Of a stretch of DNA of 64,000 nucleotides, positions 52,192-60,505 are shown piece after piece. Source of the DNA: Lysinibacillus sp. JNUCC-52 (GTDB lineage Bacteria; Bacillota; Bacilli; Bacillales_A; Planococcaceae); NCBI RefSeq assembly GCF_015999545.1, contig NZ_CP065546.1, positions 2,347,501 through 2,411,500 of the forward strand. Reading direction: 5' to 3'. A program made the translations under genes and the position numbers. A model generated the notes under the pieces. The model had not been told where the DNA came from. It made no database searches and saw nothing but the letters and a program-made list of their open reading frames with translations. Each line of letters begins with the position of its first letter. Position 1 is the stretch's first letter.

Positions 52192-54378
52192 TTACACTGC
52201 TGGTATTCGGACGATTACTTTAAATAAATCTCCATCCACGTCTATGCTCATACGAGCTCCGTGCAAATCTACGATTGATTGAGCAATCGCTAAGCCTAAC
52301 CCTGAGCCCTCTGTATGACGTGAAGCATCTGCTCTCTTAAAGCGCTCAAATAATTCATCAGCATTTTCGCTTATTTCATATTTGGCAACATTTTTCACAG
52401 TGAATTCAGCATCCCCGTTAGCCGTTCTTTTTAACGTTACATAGACACGTGTACCTTCAAGGGCATATTTCAATACATTGACAATTAAATTATCAATTAA
52501 TCTCCACCATTTTTGCCCATCAACATAAGCGTAAATAGGGTCGTTAGGCATCGACATGCGCAAATCTAAACGTGCCTTACATAAATCCTCTTCATGCTCC
52601 CCTACCGCCTGCTGAACGAGCTGTGTTATATCGACACGGCTTCGATGCAGCTCGATATTGCCACTCGCCATCTTAGATACTTCAAAGAGATCCTCAATTA
52701 GTACTTTTAAGCGGTCTGATTTTTTATCGAGAATTTGAATATATTGCTTACGCTCCTCTTCCGTAATATCTGGATTTTTCAGTAAATCCGTATACGTAAT
52801 AATCGAAGTTAGAGGGGTGCGTAAATCATGGCTAACATTTGTAATTAACTCTGTTTTTAAACGTTCACTCTTTGCCTGCTCATGCATGGAAGTACGAACA
52901 CCTTCACGTAAATGATTAAGATTTTCTGCATGGGCTGCGAGTGGTGATTTCCCCTTTACTTTCACATCACGATTTAGGCGCCCTTCTGCCATATCTTTTG
53001 TATCCTTCATAATGCGATTTAAATAGCCCATTTTAGAGAGGAAGACAATCATTGCTGGGATACCGACAATCGTACATACGCCAAATACGAGGAGTGGGAA
53101 TCCGCCTGCCACCATAGTAGCAACAAGACTACCACCACCAAAAAAAGCAGCTGCGACTAAGACGATTGAATGTAACGCAATCGATCGATTTAAAAATAAA
53201 TCAGTCATCGAATCTCCTATTCCCCATAAATAACTATCTTGTACATTTTCACTTAGCTTTTCCACTGTATTTACGCGATCATACAACCAAATAACTTGCA
53301 CGAAAAACGCTACACTAATAACGATTAAAACTAATACTTTAAATACAAAGTCAATTAAAAATCGGACATAATTATATTGATACGTATATTCAATTGCTTC
53401 GAATGCAATTTGTGAACAAAACCAATATAGGCAACCTGTTATGAATAACAATACAACTTGAATATCAATGCGAAGCTTGGCTAAAGATTCTTTCTCCTTT
53501 AAACCACCAATAACTGGTAGAAGTTCTTTACGTCCTTTCCAGGCAAAGAAGGCCGCAATCAGACTTGTTAACCAAATAACAAAAAACATGTATTGATTGC
53601 GTTTAAATTGGTCATAACCATCCATCACTGATGCGTATTGGGCCGCTTTTTTAGAAATAGTAATTGTCCCAGTATATTCACTCGTTTCATTCAATACATC
53701 CGATTCAATGTAAACATCCGAACCATATAACAAATGACTTGAATTGTTACTGATACTTCCTGTTCTTAATGGACGGTGTATATATGTTGTTTTGTAGACA
53801 TTACTGTCATTAATATCTCCTGATTCAAACGTTTCGCCAGTTTCAACATTCGTTAATTCATAAGAAAAATAATTATAGTTTTTCGCAAAATCCTTTGCTT
53901 CATCTTTTACAGCTTTTATATATTTATCAATGAGTGCGCCCTTTTGCGCTACAATTTTCTTACGAACATATTCATCATCTTCAAAGTTCTTCGTAATATC
54001 TGTTATTTTGGCATCTCGTTCATTTTCAAGCTTTGTTTTTAATTCGTTGGCATTATTATCAGCAGCTTCTTGAATTTTCTCTTCATATTGACTCTTTATA
54101 TTATCAATTTGCGTGCCTAGTGAGCCATAATAATTGCGGTGTTCCTCAACTTCATTGTCCGAGACTGTAATCTTGCTCTTCAATTCCTCTGCTGTTGGTA
54201 AATTTAACACTAATGGCCCTAGCTCTGCTTGGAAGTTATCCAGTTCATTTTGAAAATTTCCAGATTGAAAATACGATTTCCCTACATATTGATAGCCGAT
54301 TTTAGAAAAAGTAAATACACCGAAAATAAACCATGTTAAACAAATAAGTGCAAGAAGAGGCTTCCAAATTTTCGTCAT
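52192..54378 (-). CDS. Sensor histidine kinase with long extracytoplasmic coiled-coil sensor
   Basis: 728 residues. The first membrane helix (about 7-27) is followed by a roughly 230-residue external region rich in charged helices (SQYEEKIQEAADNNANELKT), then five or six membrane helices (about 265-455), a HAMP-like stretch, and the HisKA domain with phosphoacceptor His517 in ITNVSHDLRTPLTS. The ATPase has the N box LIDNLIVNVLKYALEG and G box GSGLGLAIAQSIVDLHG. It pairs with the OmpR-type regulator upstream. A 51-residue membrane ORF lies between regulator and kinase. The ligand is unknown; the large external domain suggests an envelope signal. Confidence 0.92.
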   Translation of the reverse strand: MTKIWKPLLALICLTWFIFGVFTFSKIGYQYVGKSYFQSGNFQNELDNFQAELGPLVLNLPTAEELKSKITVSDNEVEEHRNYYGSLGTQIDNIKSQYEEKIQEAADNNANELKTKLENERDAKITDITKNFEDDEYVRKKIVAQKGALIDKYIKAVKDEAKDFAKNYNYFSYELTNVETGETFESGDINDSNVYKTTYIHRPLRTGSISNNSSHLLYGSDVYIESDVLNETSEYTGTITISKKAAQYASVMDGYDQFKRNQYMFFVIWLTSLIAAFFAWKGRKELLPVIGGLKEKESLAKLRIDIQVVLLFITGCLYWFCSQIAFEAIEYTYQYNYVRFLIDFVFKVLVLIVISVAFFVQVIWLYDRVNTVEKLSENVQDSYLWGIGDSMTDLFLNRSIALHSIVLVAAAFFGGGSLVATMVAGGFPLLVFGVCTIVGIPAMIVFLSKMGYLNRIMKDTKDMAEGRLNRDVKVKGKSPLAAHAENLNHLREGVRTSMHEQAKSERLKTELITNVSHDLRTPLTSIITYTDLLKNPDITEEERKQYIQILDKKSDRLKVLIEDLFEVSKMASGNIELHRSRVDITQLVQQAVGEHEEDLCKARLDLRMSMPNDPIYAYVDGQKWWRLIDNLIVNVLKYALEGTRVYVTLKRTANGDAEFTVKNVAKYEISENADELFERFKRADASRHTEGSGLGLAIAQSIVDLHGARMSIDVDGDLFKVIVRIPAV

Positions 54379-54393
54379 GTTTTCAATTCCCCT

Positions 54394-54549
54394 CTAAAAA
54401 ATTTTTTCGAAAAATTGTAGCATTTCGGAGGAGCGGGAATTTACCATTTGATATGCATAAATACCGAAATAAACGAGACCGATAATACCTGCCACGAATC
54501 CTGCAATCGTTACATACTTCTCTATTTTATTTTTCCATTTTATAGCCAA
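54394..54549 (-). CDS. Small single-helix membrane protein within the two-component operon
   Basis: 51 residues from TTG 54549 to TAG at 54396-54394. AAAGGTGG (54559-54566) lies 9 nt upstream of the TTG, and an in-frame stop just beyond rules out an extended start. The N-terminus is basic (LAIKWKNKIEK), then one clear membrane helix, YVTIAGFVAGIIGLVYFGIY, rich in small residues, then NSRSSEMLQFFEKIF. It overlaps the response-regulator 3' end by 23 bp and stops 15 bp before the kinase ATG; AGAGGGG in that gap serves the kinase. The position implies translational coupling and a role as accessory or modulator of the kinase. Not recognised as any named family. Confidence 0.7.
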   Translation of the reverse strand: MAIKWKNKIEKYVTIAGFVAGIIGLVYFGIYAYQMVNSRSSEMLQFFEKIF

Positions 54550-55219
54550 CGCCCCATACCACCTTTAAATAACGTGGATTTTTCGGATCCGCTTCAATTT
54601 TTTCTCGTATTTTTCGAATGTGGACAGCTACAATATTTTCTGCATTATAAGCTTCCTCATTCCAAACACGTTCATAAATTTCTCGAATCGAAAAAACACG
54701 TCCTGCATTTTTCATTAGTAATTCAGTAATTTTATATTCAATTGGTGTTAAACGAACAGGTTCGCCTTCCAATACTACTTCCTTAGCATCTTCATCGAGC
54801 ACTAAGCCATCAATTTCTACCTTTGTCGCGCCGTCATTGTACGTCCCAAGTTGTACATAACGACGCAATTGTGATTTCACTCGCGCCAATAGCTCTAATG
54901 GATGAAATGGTTTCGTAACATAATCATCTGCTCCAACGGATAAGCCATGAATCTTGTCACCATCTTCAGCTTTCGCACTCAGCATAATTATTGGAATGTT
55001 GCGCTCTGCTCTAATTTTAAACGTCGCCGTAATACCATCCATATTGGGCATCATAATATCTAAAATAATTAAATGTACTTCATTATTTTCTAGCTTTTCG
55101 AGTGCTTCTACACCATCAGCCGCCTTAATAACATGATAACCTTCATTTTTTAAGTAAATTTCAATACCATCACGAATATCTTGATCATCGTCTGTTACAA
55201 GAACTGTTAGCTTCGTCAT
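54527..55219 (-). CDS. OmpR/VanR-type response regulator
   Basis: 230 residues from ATG 55219 (GAGGTG 6 nt upstream; the GTG at 55228 is in the ribosome site). Receiver domain (1-118): acidic DDD at 10-12, phosphoacceptor Asp54 in LIILDIMMPN, Thr/Ser in IIMLSAKA, and Lys in DDYVTKPFHPLELLARV. The C-terminal winged helix (about 130-228) shows VRLTPIEYKITELLMKNAGRVFSI and AVHIRKIREKIEADPKNPRYLKVVWGVGYK. First gene of the RR-small membrane protein-kinase operon, with its 3' end overlapped by the small gene. Confidence 0.94.
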   Translation of the reverse strand: MTKLTVLVTDDDQDIRDGIEIYLKNEGYHVIKAADGVEALEKLENNEVHLIILDIMMPNMDGITATFKIRAERNIPIIMLSAKAEDGDKIHGLSVGADDYVTKPFHPLELLARVKSQLRRYVQLGTYNDGATKVEIDGLVLDEDAKEVVLEGEPVRLTPIEYKITELLMKNAGRVFSIREIYERVWNEEAYNAENIVAVHIRKIREKIEADPKNPRYLKVVWGVGYKMEK

Positions 55220-55322
55220 GATATACACCTCGCTCTCAATTAATAGTCTACATGTAAAATCTTAAAAACCAACAAGGATAAAAATGAAGAATTTCTTAAG
55301 CTTTTACCATTTTCCATACATA

Positions 55323-56180
55323 CTATTTTTTTCTCCCTGCAAATGTAAGAACCACAATGCCTCCAAGTAGCATTACAACACCAAGCCATGATGTTACACT
55401 TAAATGTTCACCGACTAGCACTACTCCTAACATTGCCGCAGTTAAAGGCTCTGCTAGTGACAAAGTTACAGCAGATGAAGAGCTAATTTTTTGTAAACCA
55501 CTTAAAAACAATAAATACGCTATGCTTGTACACATAACGCCCATAAAAAGCATTGTCCATAAGTTTTGAAAATCCGCTAGCCAGCTAAATCCACTGCCAA
55601 TTGAAAACGGAAGTAATAGAAGTGCACAGATTGAAAATGTCATAGCCACTGCAGGTAATGCGTCCTGCTGTGCCATTAATTTTTTACTCATATTTGTATA
55701 AACAGCAAAGGATACTCCTGCACAAATAGCTAGCCCTACACCACCCATATGAATTGTTCCATCTCCATTATTGATGAACAATAGAATACACCCTGTAATT
55801 GTCATAACCGTTGCGATGCCCCAAACTTTTGTTGGGCGCGTTTTCCATAATATCCACTCTAATATGCCAGAAAACATAGGGGCACTACCAATTGTTACGA
55901 CCGTTCCAATTGCTACGCCTGTTAGACGGATAGATGTGAAAAAAAGACCTTGGAATAATGCAATACTTGCTGCCGCCAATATTGTCCATTTCCACGACCA
56001 TGTTCGAAAAGTAATTTTACGTAATAACACTACTACAACTAATAATAATCCTCCACCAATTGCTGAGCGAATAGTTGCTACGGCAAATGACGATACACCA
56101 TTATCTAAAAAAGTTTGTGCTGTCCCTGTCATTCCCCATAATATAGCTGCTAGAAGTACAAAAAAATATGGATAGACCAT
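55323..56180 (-). CDS. EamA/DMT family permease
   Basis: 285 residues, ten membrane helices in two EamA repeats; ILWGMTGTAQTFLDNGVSSFAVATIRSAIGG opens the first, and SSAVTLSLAEPLTAAMLGVVLVGEHLS is the second-repeat signature. AGGAGGGAATCAGCA precedes ATG 56180. It is more similar in pattern to metabolite exporters of the RhaT/YedA type than to the permease at 25724. Substrate unknown. Single gene upstream of the two-component operon, with about 100 bp between. Confidence 0.87.
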   Translation of the reverse strand: MVYPYFFVLLAAILWGMTGTAQTFLDNGVSSFAVATIRSAIGGGLLLVVVVLLRKITFRTWSWKWTILAAASIALFQGLFFTSIRLTGVAIGTVVTIGSAPMFSGILEWILWKTRPTKVWGIATVMTITGCILLFINNGDGTIHMGGVGLAICAGVSFAVYTNMSKKLMAQQDALPAVAMTFSICALLLLPFSIGSGFSWLADFQNLWTMLFMGVMCTSIAYLLFLSGLQKISSSSAVTLSLAEPLTAAMLGVVLVGEHLSVTSWLGVVMLLGGIVVLTFAGRKK

Positions 56181-56337
56181 TGCTGATTCCCTCCTAACCT
56201 AAAACACTATCACTACCTACTATACATATTTATCCAAAATCAAACAATTACCAATTTACTTCCTCGATGAACAATCCATCATTATGTTTTCTATAAAAGA
56301 GGAGGTATAATAATAACATTAGAAGGAGCGACCGATT

Positions 56338-56568
56338 ATGTATAAAACTATTGAAGAAACAGCGTTGGATCTTGGTATGCCTGAGGAACAAATACTACGA
56401 CTTGTTTACGAAGGGCGTATCCGTTCCATTTATGATGGGGATCAAATATTGATTAATAGTGGCCAATTTAGTACCTATTTTGAACAGTTAGAACGGATAA
56501 AAGAAGAAATAGAAATTTGGCGGAACACACCTATTCCTGAAGATATTGATGTGAAGGACGAAGACTAA
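56338..56568 (+). CDS. Small MerR/excisionase-like HTH protein
   Basis: 76 residues; AGAAGGAGCGACCGATT precedes ATG 56338. YKTIEETALDLGMPEEQILRLVYEGRIRSIYDGDQILIN (about 2-40) is a compact winged HTH of the excisionase/MerR DNA-binding class, here without integrase or phage genes nearby. The rest, QLERIKEEIEIWRNTP plus an acidic tail, is helical. It may be a small DNA-binding regulator of housekeeping function; no target is visible. A perfect 21-bp inverted repeat begins 9 bp after its stop. Confidence 0.8.
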   Translation: MYKTIEETALDLGMPEEQILRLVYEGRIRSIYDGDQILINSGQFSTYFEQLERIKEEIEIWRNTPIPEDIDVKDED

Positions 56569-56577
56569 ACATTAAAA

Positions 56578-56622
56578 GTGTCAGGCACTCAAACAATTTT
56601 GAATTGTTTGAGTGCCTGACAC
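56578..56622. repeat. REP-like element, perfect palindromic copy
   Basis: Perfect 21-bp arms (left begins GTGTCAGGCAC, right ends GTGCCTGACAC) with a TTG loop. It lies between two convergent genes, so it could form a hairpin in either transcript, but no T-run follows. Related partial copies are at 7942, 36097 and 41538. Confidence 0.9.
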
Positions 56623-56630
56623 CTACTCAA

Positions 56631-57617
56631 CTAAATGCTCACGACAAATCCAGCACGTTTACCAATAATCTCAGCATAGTCCTCAACCATTACACTTGCC
56701 GTTGGATACATTCCTGCACCTGGACCAACTAATGTTAATGTACCAATATAATTTGTTTCAAGTGCAACCGCATTATTTACGTCATCAACTGGATAAAGTG
56801 GATGCTCTTTATCTACTAATTGTGGACCAACCTTTGCTACCACTTTACCATTTGTAAGTTTCTCCACTTCCGCTACGTGGCGATAACGTAATCCCTTTTC
56901 ACAAGCATCCTTTACTTGTTGTGCTGTGATGCAATCAATACCAATTACTTCGACATCCGCCCAATCGGGTTGTTCACCAAAGGCTAATGCACTTAAAATC
57001 ATTAACTTTTTAAAAGCATCTTGACCAGATACATCATTATATGGGTCAGCTTCTGCGTAGCCTAAGTTTTGCGCCTCTTTTAAAGCTTGCTCAAAGGACC
57101 AGCCTTGTGCGCGCATTTTTGTTAAAATATAATTTGATGTTCCATTCAAAACACCTTGAATACGGCTCACATCATTTACAAGCAAAATATTTTTCATCGT
57201 TTTAATAACAGGTACACCGCCTGCCGTTGTTGCTTCAAAGCCCACGAATACACCATTTGACTTTGCAAGCTCTTGTAACTCTAAGCCACGTTTTGCAAAC
57301 ATCACTTTGTTTGCTGTAATTACATGACACTTATGTTCAACAGCACGCTTTAAATAACTAAACGCTGGTTCTTCATTAACAATTGCTTCAAATACAACTT
57401 GCATGCCAGGCTCCGCTAAAACCTCATCCATACTTGTTGTTAATAAATGAGCAGTACCTGGAACACGTTCACGACTCGTATCTGTTACTAATATTTTGGC
57501 TACTTCCAATTCAATGCCTAATTTCCGTTTTAGTTCTTCACGCTTTTCATTCAATATATGATAGATACCTTGACCTACTGTTCCAAATCCTAAAATCGCT
57601 GCCTTTATAGTTGCCAT
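56631..57617 (-). CDS. hom: Homoserine dehydrogenase, short form without ACT domain
   Basis: 328 residues from ATG 57617 (GGAGGG 11 nt upstream; a TTG at 57635 overlaps it). NAD(P) motif AAILGFGTVGQGIYHIL, then VITANKVMFAKRG, GVLNGTSNYILTKM and AEADPYNDVSGQDAFKKL, with the catalytic Asp/Lys region. It reduces aspartate semialdehyde to homoserine. Most bacterial Hom proteins are about 430 residues with a C-terminal ACT domain for threonine feedback; this one ends at RAGFVVSI with no ACT domain. Neighbouring metY suggests it supplies methionine synthesis. Confidence 0.92.
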   Translation of the reverse strand: MATIKAAILGFGTVGQGIYHILNEKREELKRKLGIELEVAKILVTDTSRERVPGTAHLLTTSMDEVLAEPGMQVVFEAIVNEEPAFSYLKRAVEHKCHVITANKVMFAKRGLELQELAKSNGVFVGFEATTAGGVPVIKTMKNILLVNDVSRIQGVLNGTSNYILTKMRAQGWSFEQALKEAQNLGYAEADPYNDVSGQDAFKKLMILSALAFGEQPDWADVEVIGIDCITAQQVKDACEKGLRYRHVAEVEKLTNGKVVAKVGPQLVDKEHPLYPVDDVNNAVALETNYIGTLTLVGPGAGMYPTASVMVEDYAEIIGKRAGFVVSI

Positions 57618-57975
57618 ACCTGTTATTCCCTCCAACGTACATTTCTCCAGTTTTATATATATATATAAAGTCTGTGCCTACAAGCACATATTCAAATAAT
57701 TCAAAATTTAACTTAAAGAAAATTGTAACGCAAATAAATACATTGCACAAGAAAAATCTTTCTAGGAAGGACAATTGTTTTCCCTAGGCGTGCAAAAGAA
57801 ATCGGTTTCATTGCCTTTATTATACGTTTTTTTATTAAAACTATAATTTTTGAACAAATCTTGACGATAAAATGAAATGTCTTTCTTCTATTATATATGT
57901 ACGAAGATACCCTTTATAGAATAAGCTATTTTTGAAAAGTAGTAATTAATTCGACAAGTAAACTGCACAATAAAA
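57618..57975. other. Gene-free region upstream of hom
   Basis: About 360 bp holding the hom leader and promoter (AT-rich, TATATATATA near 57657). A GC-containing stretch around 57770-57810 shows no confident riboswitch or T-box pattern. No supported ORF. Confidence 0.4.
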
Positions 57976-57977
57976 AA

Positions 57978-58005
57978 CTCATTCCCTATAGCAGTAGAGA
58001 ATGAG
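57978..58005 (-). terminator. Terminator after the 128-residue hypothetical gene
   Basis: CTCATTC pairs with GAATGAG, with a T-run (TTTTTT) on the minus strand. Confidence 0.65.
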
Positions 58006-58025
58006 CTAAAAAATATAAGGGAAAG

Positions 58026-58412
58026 TTAACTTGCTTGTAAGAATAATCGATAACGATATTGAGCTAAAGCTAATCGCACTAGCGTTACTTCTTCTTGTGT
58101 AAAGTTCGGTATTGCATATGTGCGTTCAATTAATTGAAACGATCCGTATTTTAAATAATATTCTGTCGCTGGTAGTGCGATATGGCTTGTACCGTAACCT
58201 TCATACTCTTCAAAAACTTCTTTGACTATATAGCCCTTTTCTTTAGCATATACAATTTCTTCAAAAGCACTATGTCCAAAAGTTTGTTGCCATTTTGTTT
58301 CAACTGTCGAAAGTATGTTTTGAATGGATTTGTTGTTCACAAAATGATGACTTTCATTTAATTCATAAATAATATAAGCTGTTACATTTTGTGCACGATA
58401 AACATTTCCCAT
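58026..58412 (-). CDS. Hypothetical protein, 128 residues
   Basis: ATG 58412 lies 8 nt after AAGGAG. The chain is mixed alpha/beta, without membrane segment or signal peptide. AQNVTAYIIYELNESHHFVNNKSIQNIL at the start and IVYAKEKGYIVKEVFEEYEGYGTSHIALPATEYYL in the middle faintly recall the Panacea (DUF4065/SocA-like) fold, but the typical AW-x-x-GPV motif is missing. I do not recognise a family with confidence. It is a single-gene unit with its own terminator. Confidence 0.7.
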   Translation of the reverse strand: MGNVYRAQNVTAYIIYELNESHHFVNNKSIQNILSTVETKWQQTFGHSAFEEIVYAKEKGYIVKEVFEEYEGYGTSHIALPATEYYLKYGSFQLIERTYAIPNFTQEEVTLVRLALAQYRYRLFLQAS

Positions 58413-58818
58413 TTTCAACACTCCTTATCGATCAGTTTTTTAAGTGAGAGTAGCTACTGGCTATGTAGCTACCCTCTATATATATATTCAAAAGTGGGGG
58501 AGCACTTATGAAAACAAATTGATTGTTCTACCGCCTAAAAATTTACGGCATTTAGAATTACGTAACATCGACACTTTTAATTTTTGTTCTAGGTTGGTAG
58601 CCATTCGAACATGTAACTTAATCCCTAGTATATAGCATGGTTTTAATTAAGTCAATAATACTTATAAAAATACTAGGTATTAAATATAGGAAATTTCAGA
58701 AAACTTACCGAATGAGGTAACGATTGATGTAGCAACGTTATACGCATTACCAAATGAGGCATTTCGAATGAGAAAATACGTTAACGCTACGACAGGAATC
58801 TAGTTTTATTAATTTAAG
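58413..58818. other. Intergenic region with hairpin and possible gene remnant
   Basis: It contains AGAGTAGCTAC / GTAGCTACCCTCT around 58447-58476, a hairpin with one bulge. It also has a 37-codon open frame (58690-58803) without a start codon, translating to LPNEVTIDVATLYALPNEAF-like text that could be a decayed gene fragment. No other supported ORF. Confidence 0.35.
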
Positions 58819-60120
58819 TTATGCTTCTACTTTTTGTGTAGCTGCTGTTACTTGTGCAATTGCTTGCTCTAGGTCTGCAATAATATCCTCAACTGCCTCT
58901 AAACCGATTGATAAGCGAATGAGCGACTCGGATACGCCAGTTTGGATTAATTCCTCAGCAGATAGTTGCTGATGTGTTGTTGATGCTGGATGAATAATTA
59001 ATGATTTTGCATCTCCAACGTTTGCTACGTGTGAGAATAATTTTACGCTGTCTATTAGCTGACGCCCTGCTTCTCGTCCACCTTTTATGCCAAATGTAAG
59101 CACTGAACCGAAGCCATTTTTCAAGTATTTTTTTGCTAAATCATGCGAAGCAAAATCCTCAAATCCATTATAATTCACATATTCCACAGATGGGTGGTTA
59201 CGTAAATATTCAGCGACTGCTAATGCATTTTCATTATGTTTAGGAATACGCAAATGAAGCGTTTCTAAACCTTGTAGTAAGTTAAAGGCAGCATCAGCAC
59301 TTAATGTTGGACCAAAATCTCGTAGTAATTGCACGCGCAGTTTTGTGGCAAATGCAGCCGCTGCTGTATCAATACCATATCTTAATCCATGATAAGAAGT
59401 GTCTGGCTCTGTAAATCTAGGGAATCTTCCTTGTGTCCAATCAAATTTCCCCGCATCTACAACTACGCCACCTAAAGTTGTTCCATGTCCACCAATCCAT
59501 TTTGTCGCGGAGTGAACAACGATATCTGCACCAAAGTCAATTGGCGTTGCGCCGTATGGTGAGGCAAATGTGCTATCGATAATTAAAGGCAGTCCATTTT
59601 CATGCGCAATATTTGCTACTGCTTCTACATCTAAAACCTTTAAGCTTGGATTGCCGTAAATTTCAGCGAACACCGCTTTTGTGTTTTCATTGATCGCAGA
59701 TCGGAAGTTCTCAGGATTTGTTTCATCTACGAAAATTGTTTTAATACCGTAGTTTGGTAGTGTATTTGCTAATAAGTTATATGTTCCTCCGTATAAAGAG
59801 CTTGCTGCTACAATTTCATCCCCTGCTCCTGCAAGATTTAAAATTGAAAATGCGATAGCTGCTGCACCTGATGAAAGTGCTACTGCTGCTGTCCCGCCTT
59901 CCAATAATGCGACGCGTTTTTCAAAAACATCTACAGTTGGGTTTGTAATACGTGTGTAAATATTGCCCGCTTCTTCTAATGCAAAAAGACGTTGCGCATG
60001 AGCAGTGTCTTTAAATACGAAAGCTGTTGAACGATACACTGGTACAGTTCGGGAGCCTGTTACTGGGTCAGGCTCTTGACCACCGTGTAATAGTAATGTT
60101 TCTGGTTTGAAATTCGACAT
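58819..60120 (-). CDS. metY: O-acetylhomoserine sulfhydrylase (MetY)
   Basis: 433 residues, Cys/Met-metabolism PLP enzyme that converts O-acetylhomoserine and sulfide to homocysteine. Motifs: ETLLLHGGQEPDPVTGSRTVPVYRST at the N-terminus, LSSGAAAIAFSIL (PLP phosphate side), IIDSTFASPYG (Asp) and VVHSATKWIGGHGT with the Schiff-base Lys. The about 430-residue length and the extra loop GRFPRFTEPDTSYHGL are typical of MetY rather than the 380-residue MetB/MetC group. GGAGGAAGAAAAT precedes ATG 60120. The S-box riboswitch in its leader represses it when S-adenosylmethionine is abundant. Confidence 0.93.
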   Translation of the reverse strand: MSNFKPETLLLHGGQEPDPVTGSRTVPVYRSTAFVFKDTAHAQRLFALEEAGNIYTRITNPTVDVFEKRVALLEGGTAAVALSSGAAAIAFSILNLAGAGDEIVAASSLYGGTYNLLANTLPNYGIKTIFVDETNPENFRSAINENTKAVFAEIYGNPSLKVLDVEAVANIAHENGLPLIIDSTFASPYGATPIDFGADIVVHSATKWIGGHGTTLGGVVVDAGKFDWTQGRFPRFTEPDTSYHGLRYGIDTAAAAFATKLRVQLLRDFGPTLSADAAFNLLQGLETLHLRIPKHNENALAVAEYLRNHPSVEYVNYNGFEDFASHDLAKKYLKNGFGSVLTFGIKGGREAGRQLIDSVKLFSHVANVGDAKSLIIHPASTTHQQLSAEELIQTGVSESLIRLSIGLEAVEDIIADLEQAIAQVTAATQKVEA

Positions 60121-60188
60121 ATTTTCTTCCTCCTTAATGGTTTTACGATGGTACCGGAGATGAGGAGGATTTATGTGTAGAAAACAAA

Positions 60189-60214
60189 AACCCTCTTCAG
60201 TTAAGAAGAGGGTT
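60189..60214 (-). terminator. Expression-platform terminator of the S-box
   Basis: AACCCTCTTC pairs with GAAGAGGGTT, followed by TTTTGTTTT on the minus strand, between the aptamer and metY. Confidence 0.9.
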
Positions 60215-60350
60215 GCGGTTGCAAGTTTTCCTCCCCTTATCTGCCAGATCCAAGTAAGAATCTGTAGGAATTAGCACCTTAGCAAGTTCGTCACTCACTG
60301 GTTGCCGGGCATCGTAGGGCCTATTCCCTCCGCCGCTCTTGATAAGAGTA
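60215..60350 (-). ncRNA. SAM-I riboswitch (S-box) controlling metY
   Basis: On the minus strand the leader reads CTCTTATCAAGAGCGGCGGA, then GGGAATAGGCCC, GATGCCCGGCAACC, and AGGTGCTAATTCC. These are the highly conserved S-box core segments (P1/P2, kink-turn, J3/4 and pseudoknot). The GGGGAGG-containing 3' strand of P1 is followed by the terminator at 60189-60214. Binding of S-adenosylmethionine should favour termination. Confidence 0.95.
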
Positions 60351-60378
60351 TGTGATTCAATTTCCATCGTTGTTACAC

Positions 60379-60407
60379 AGTATAAACATAGACTTTTTTT
60401 CTGTCAA
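60379..60407 (-). promoter_or_regulatory. Sigma-A promoter of the S-box/metY transcript
   Basis: TTGACA (60407-60402), exactly 17-nt spacer, TATACT (60384-60379), about 30 nt before the aptamer. Confidence 0.8.
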
Positions 60408-60505
60408 CAGTAAAATTTATTTTTTTCTGAAACTTCTGTCTGCTAATTTACGTAATAAGAGCACATACACTATATAAAGAATATAAAATGAAAGGAGCAT
60501 TTTTT

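Noticed and set aside
57636..57975. Possible T-box or lysine/threonine-type riboswitch upstream of hom
   Set aside because: No T-box sequence, specifier stem or known riboswitch core could be found; only AT-rich sequence and the neighbour's terminator.
58444..58635. Plus-strand 63-residue ORF upstream of the hypothetical gene
   Set aside because: It begins within a hairpin-forming region with no usable ribosome site. GTGGGGGAG nearby leads only to a four-codon ATG frame.
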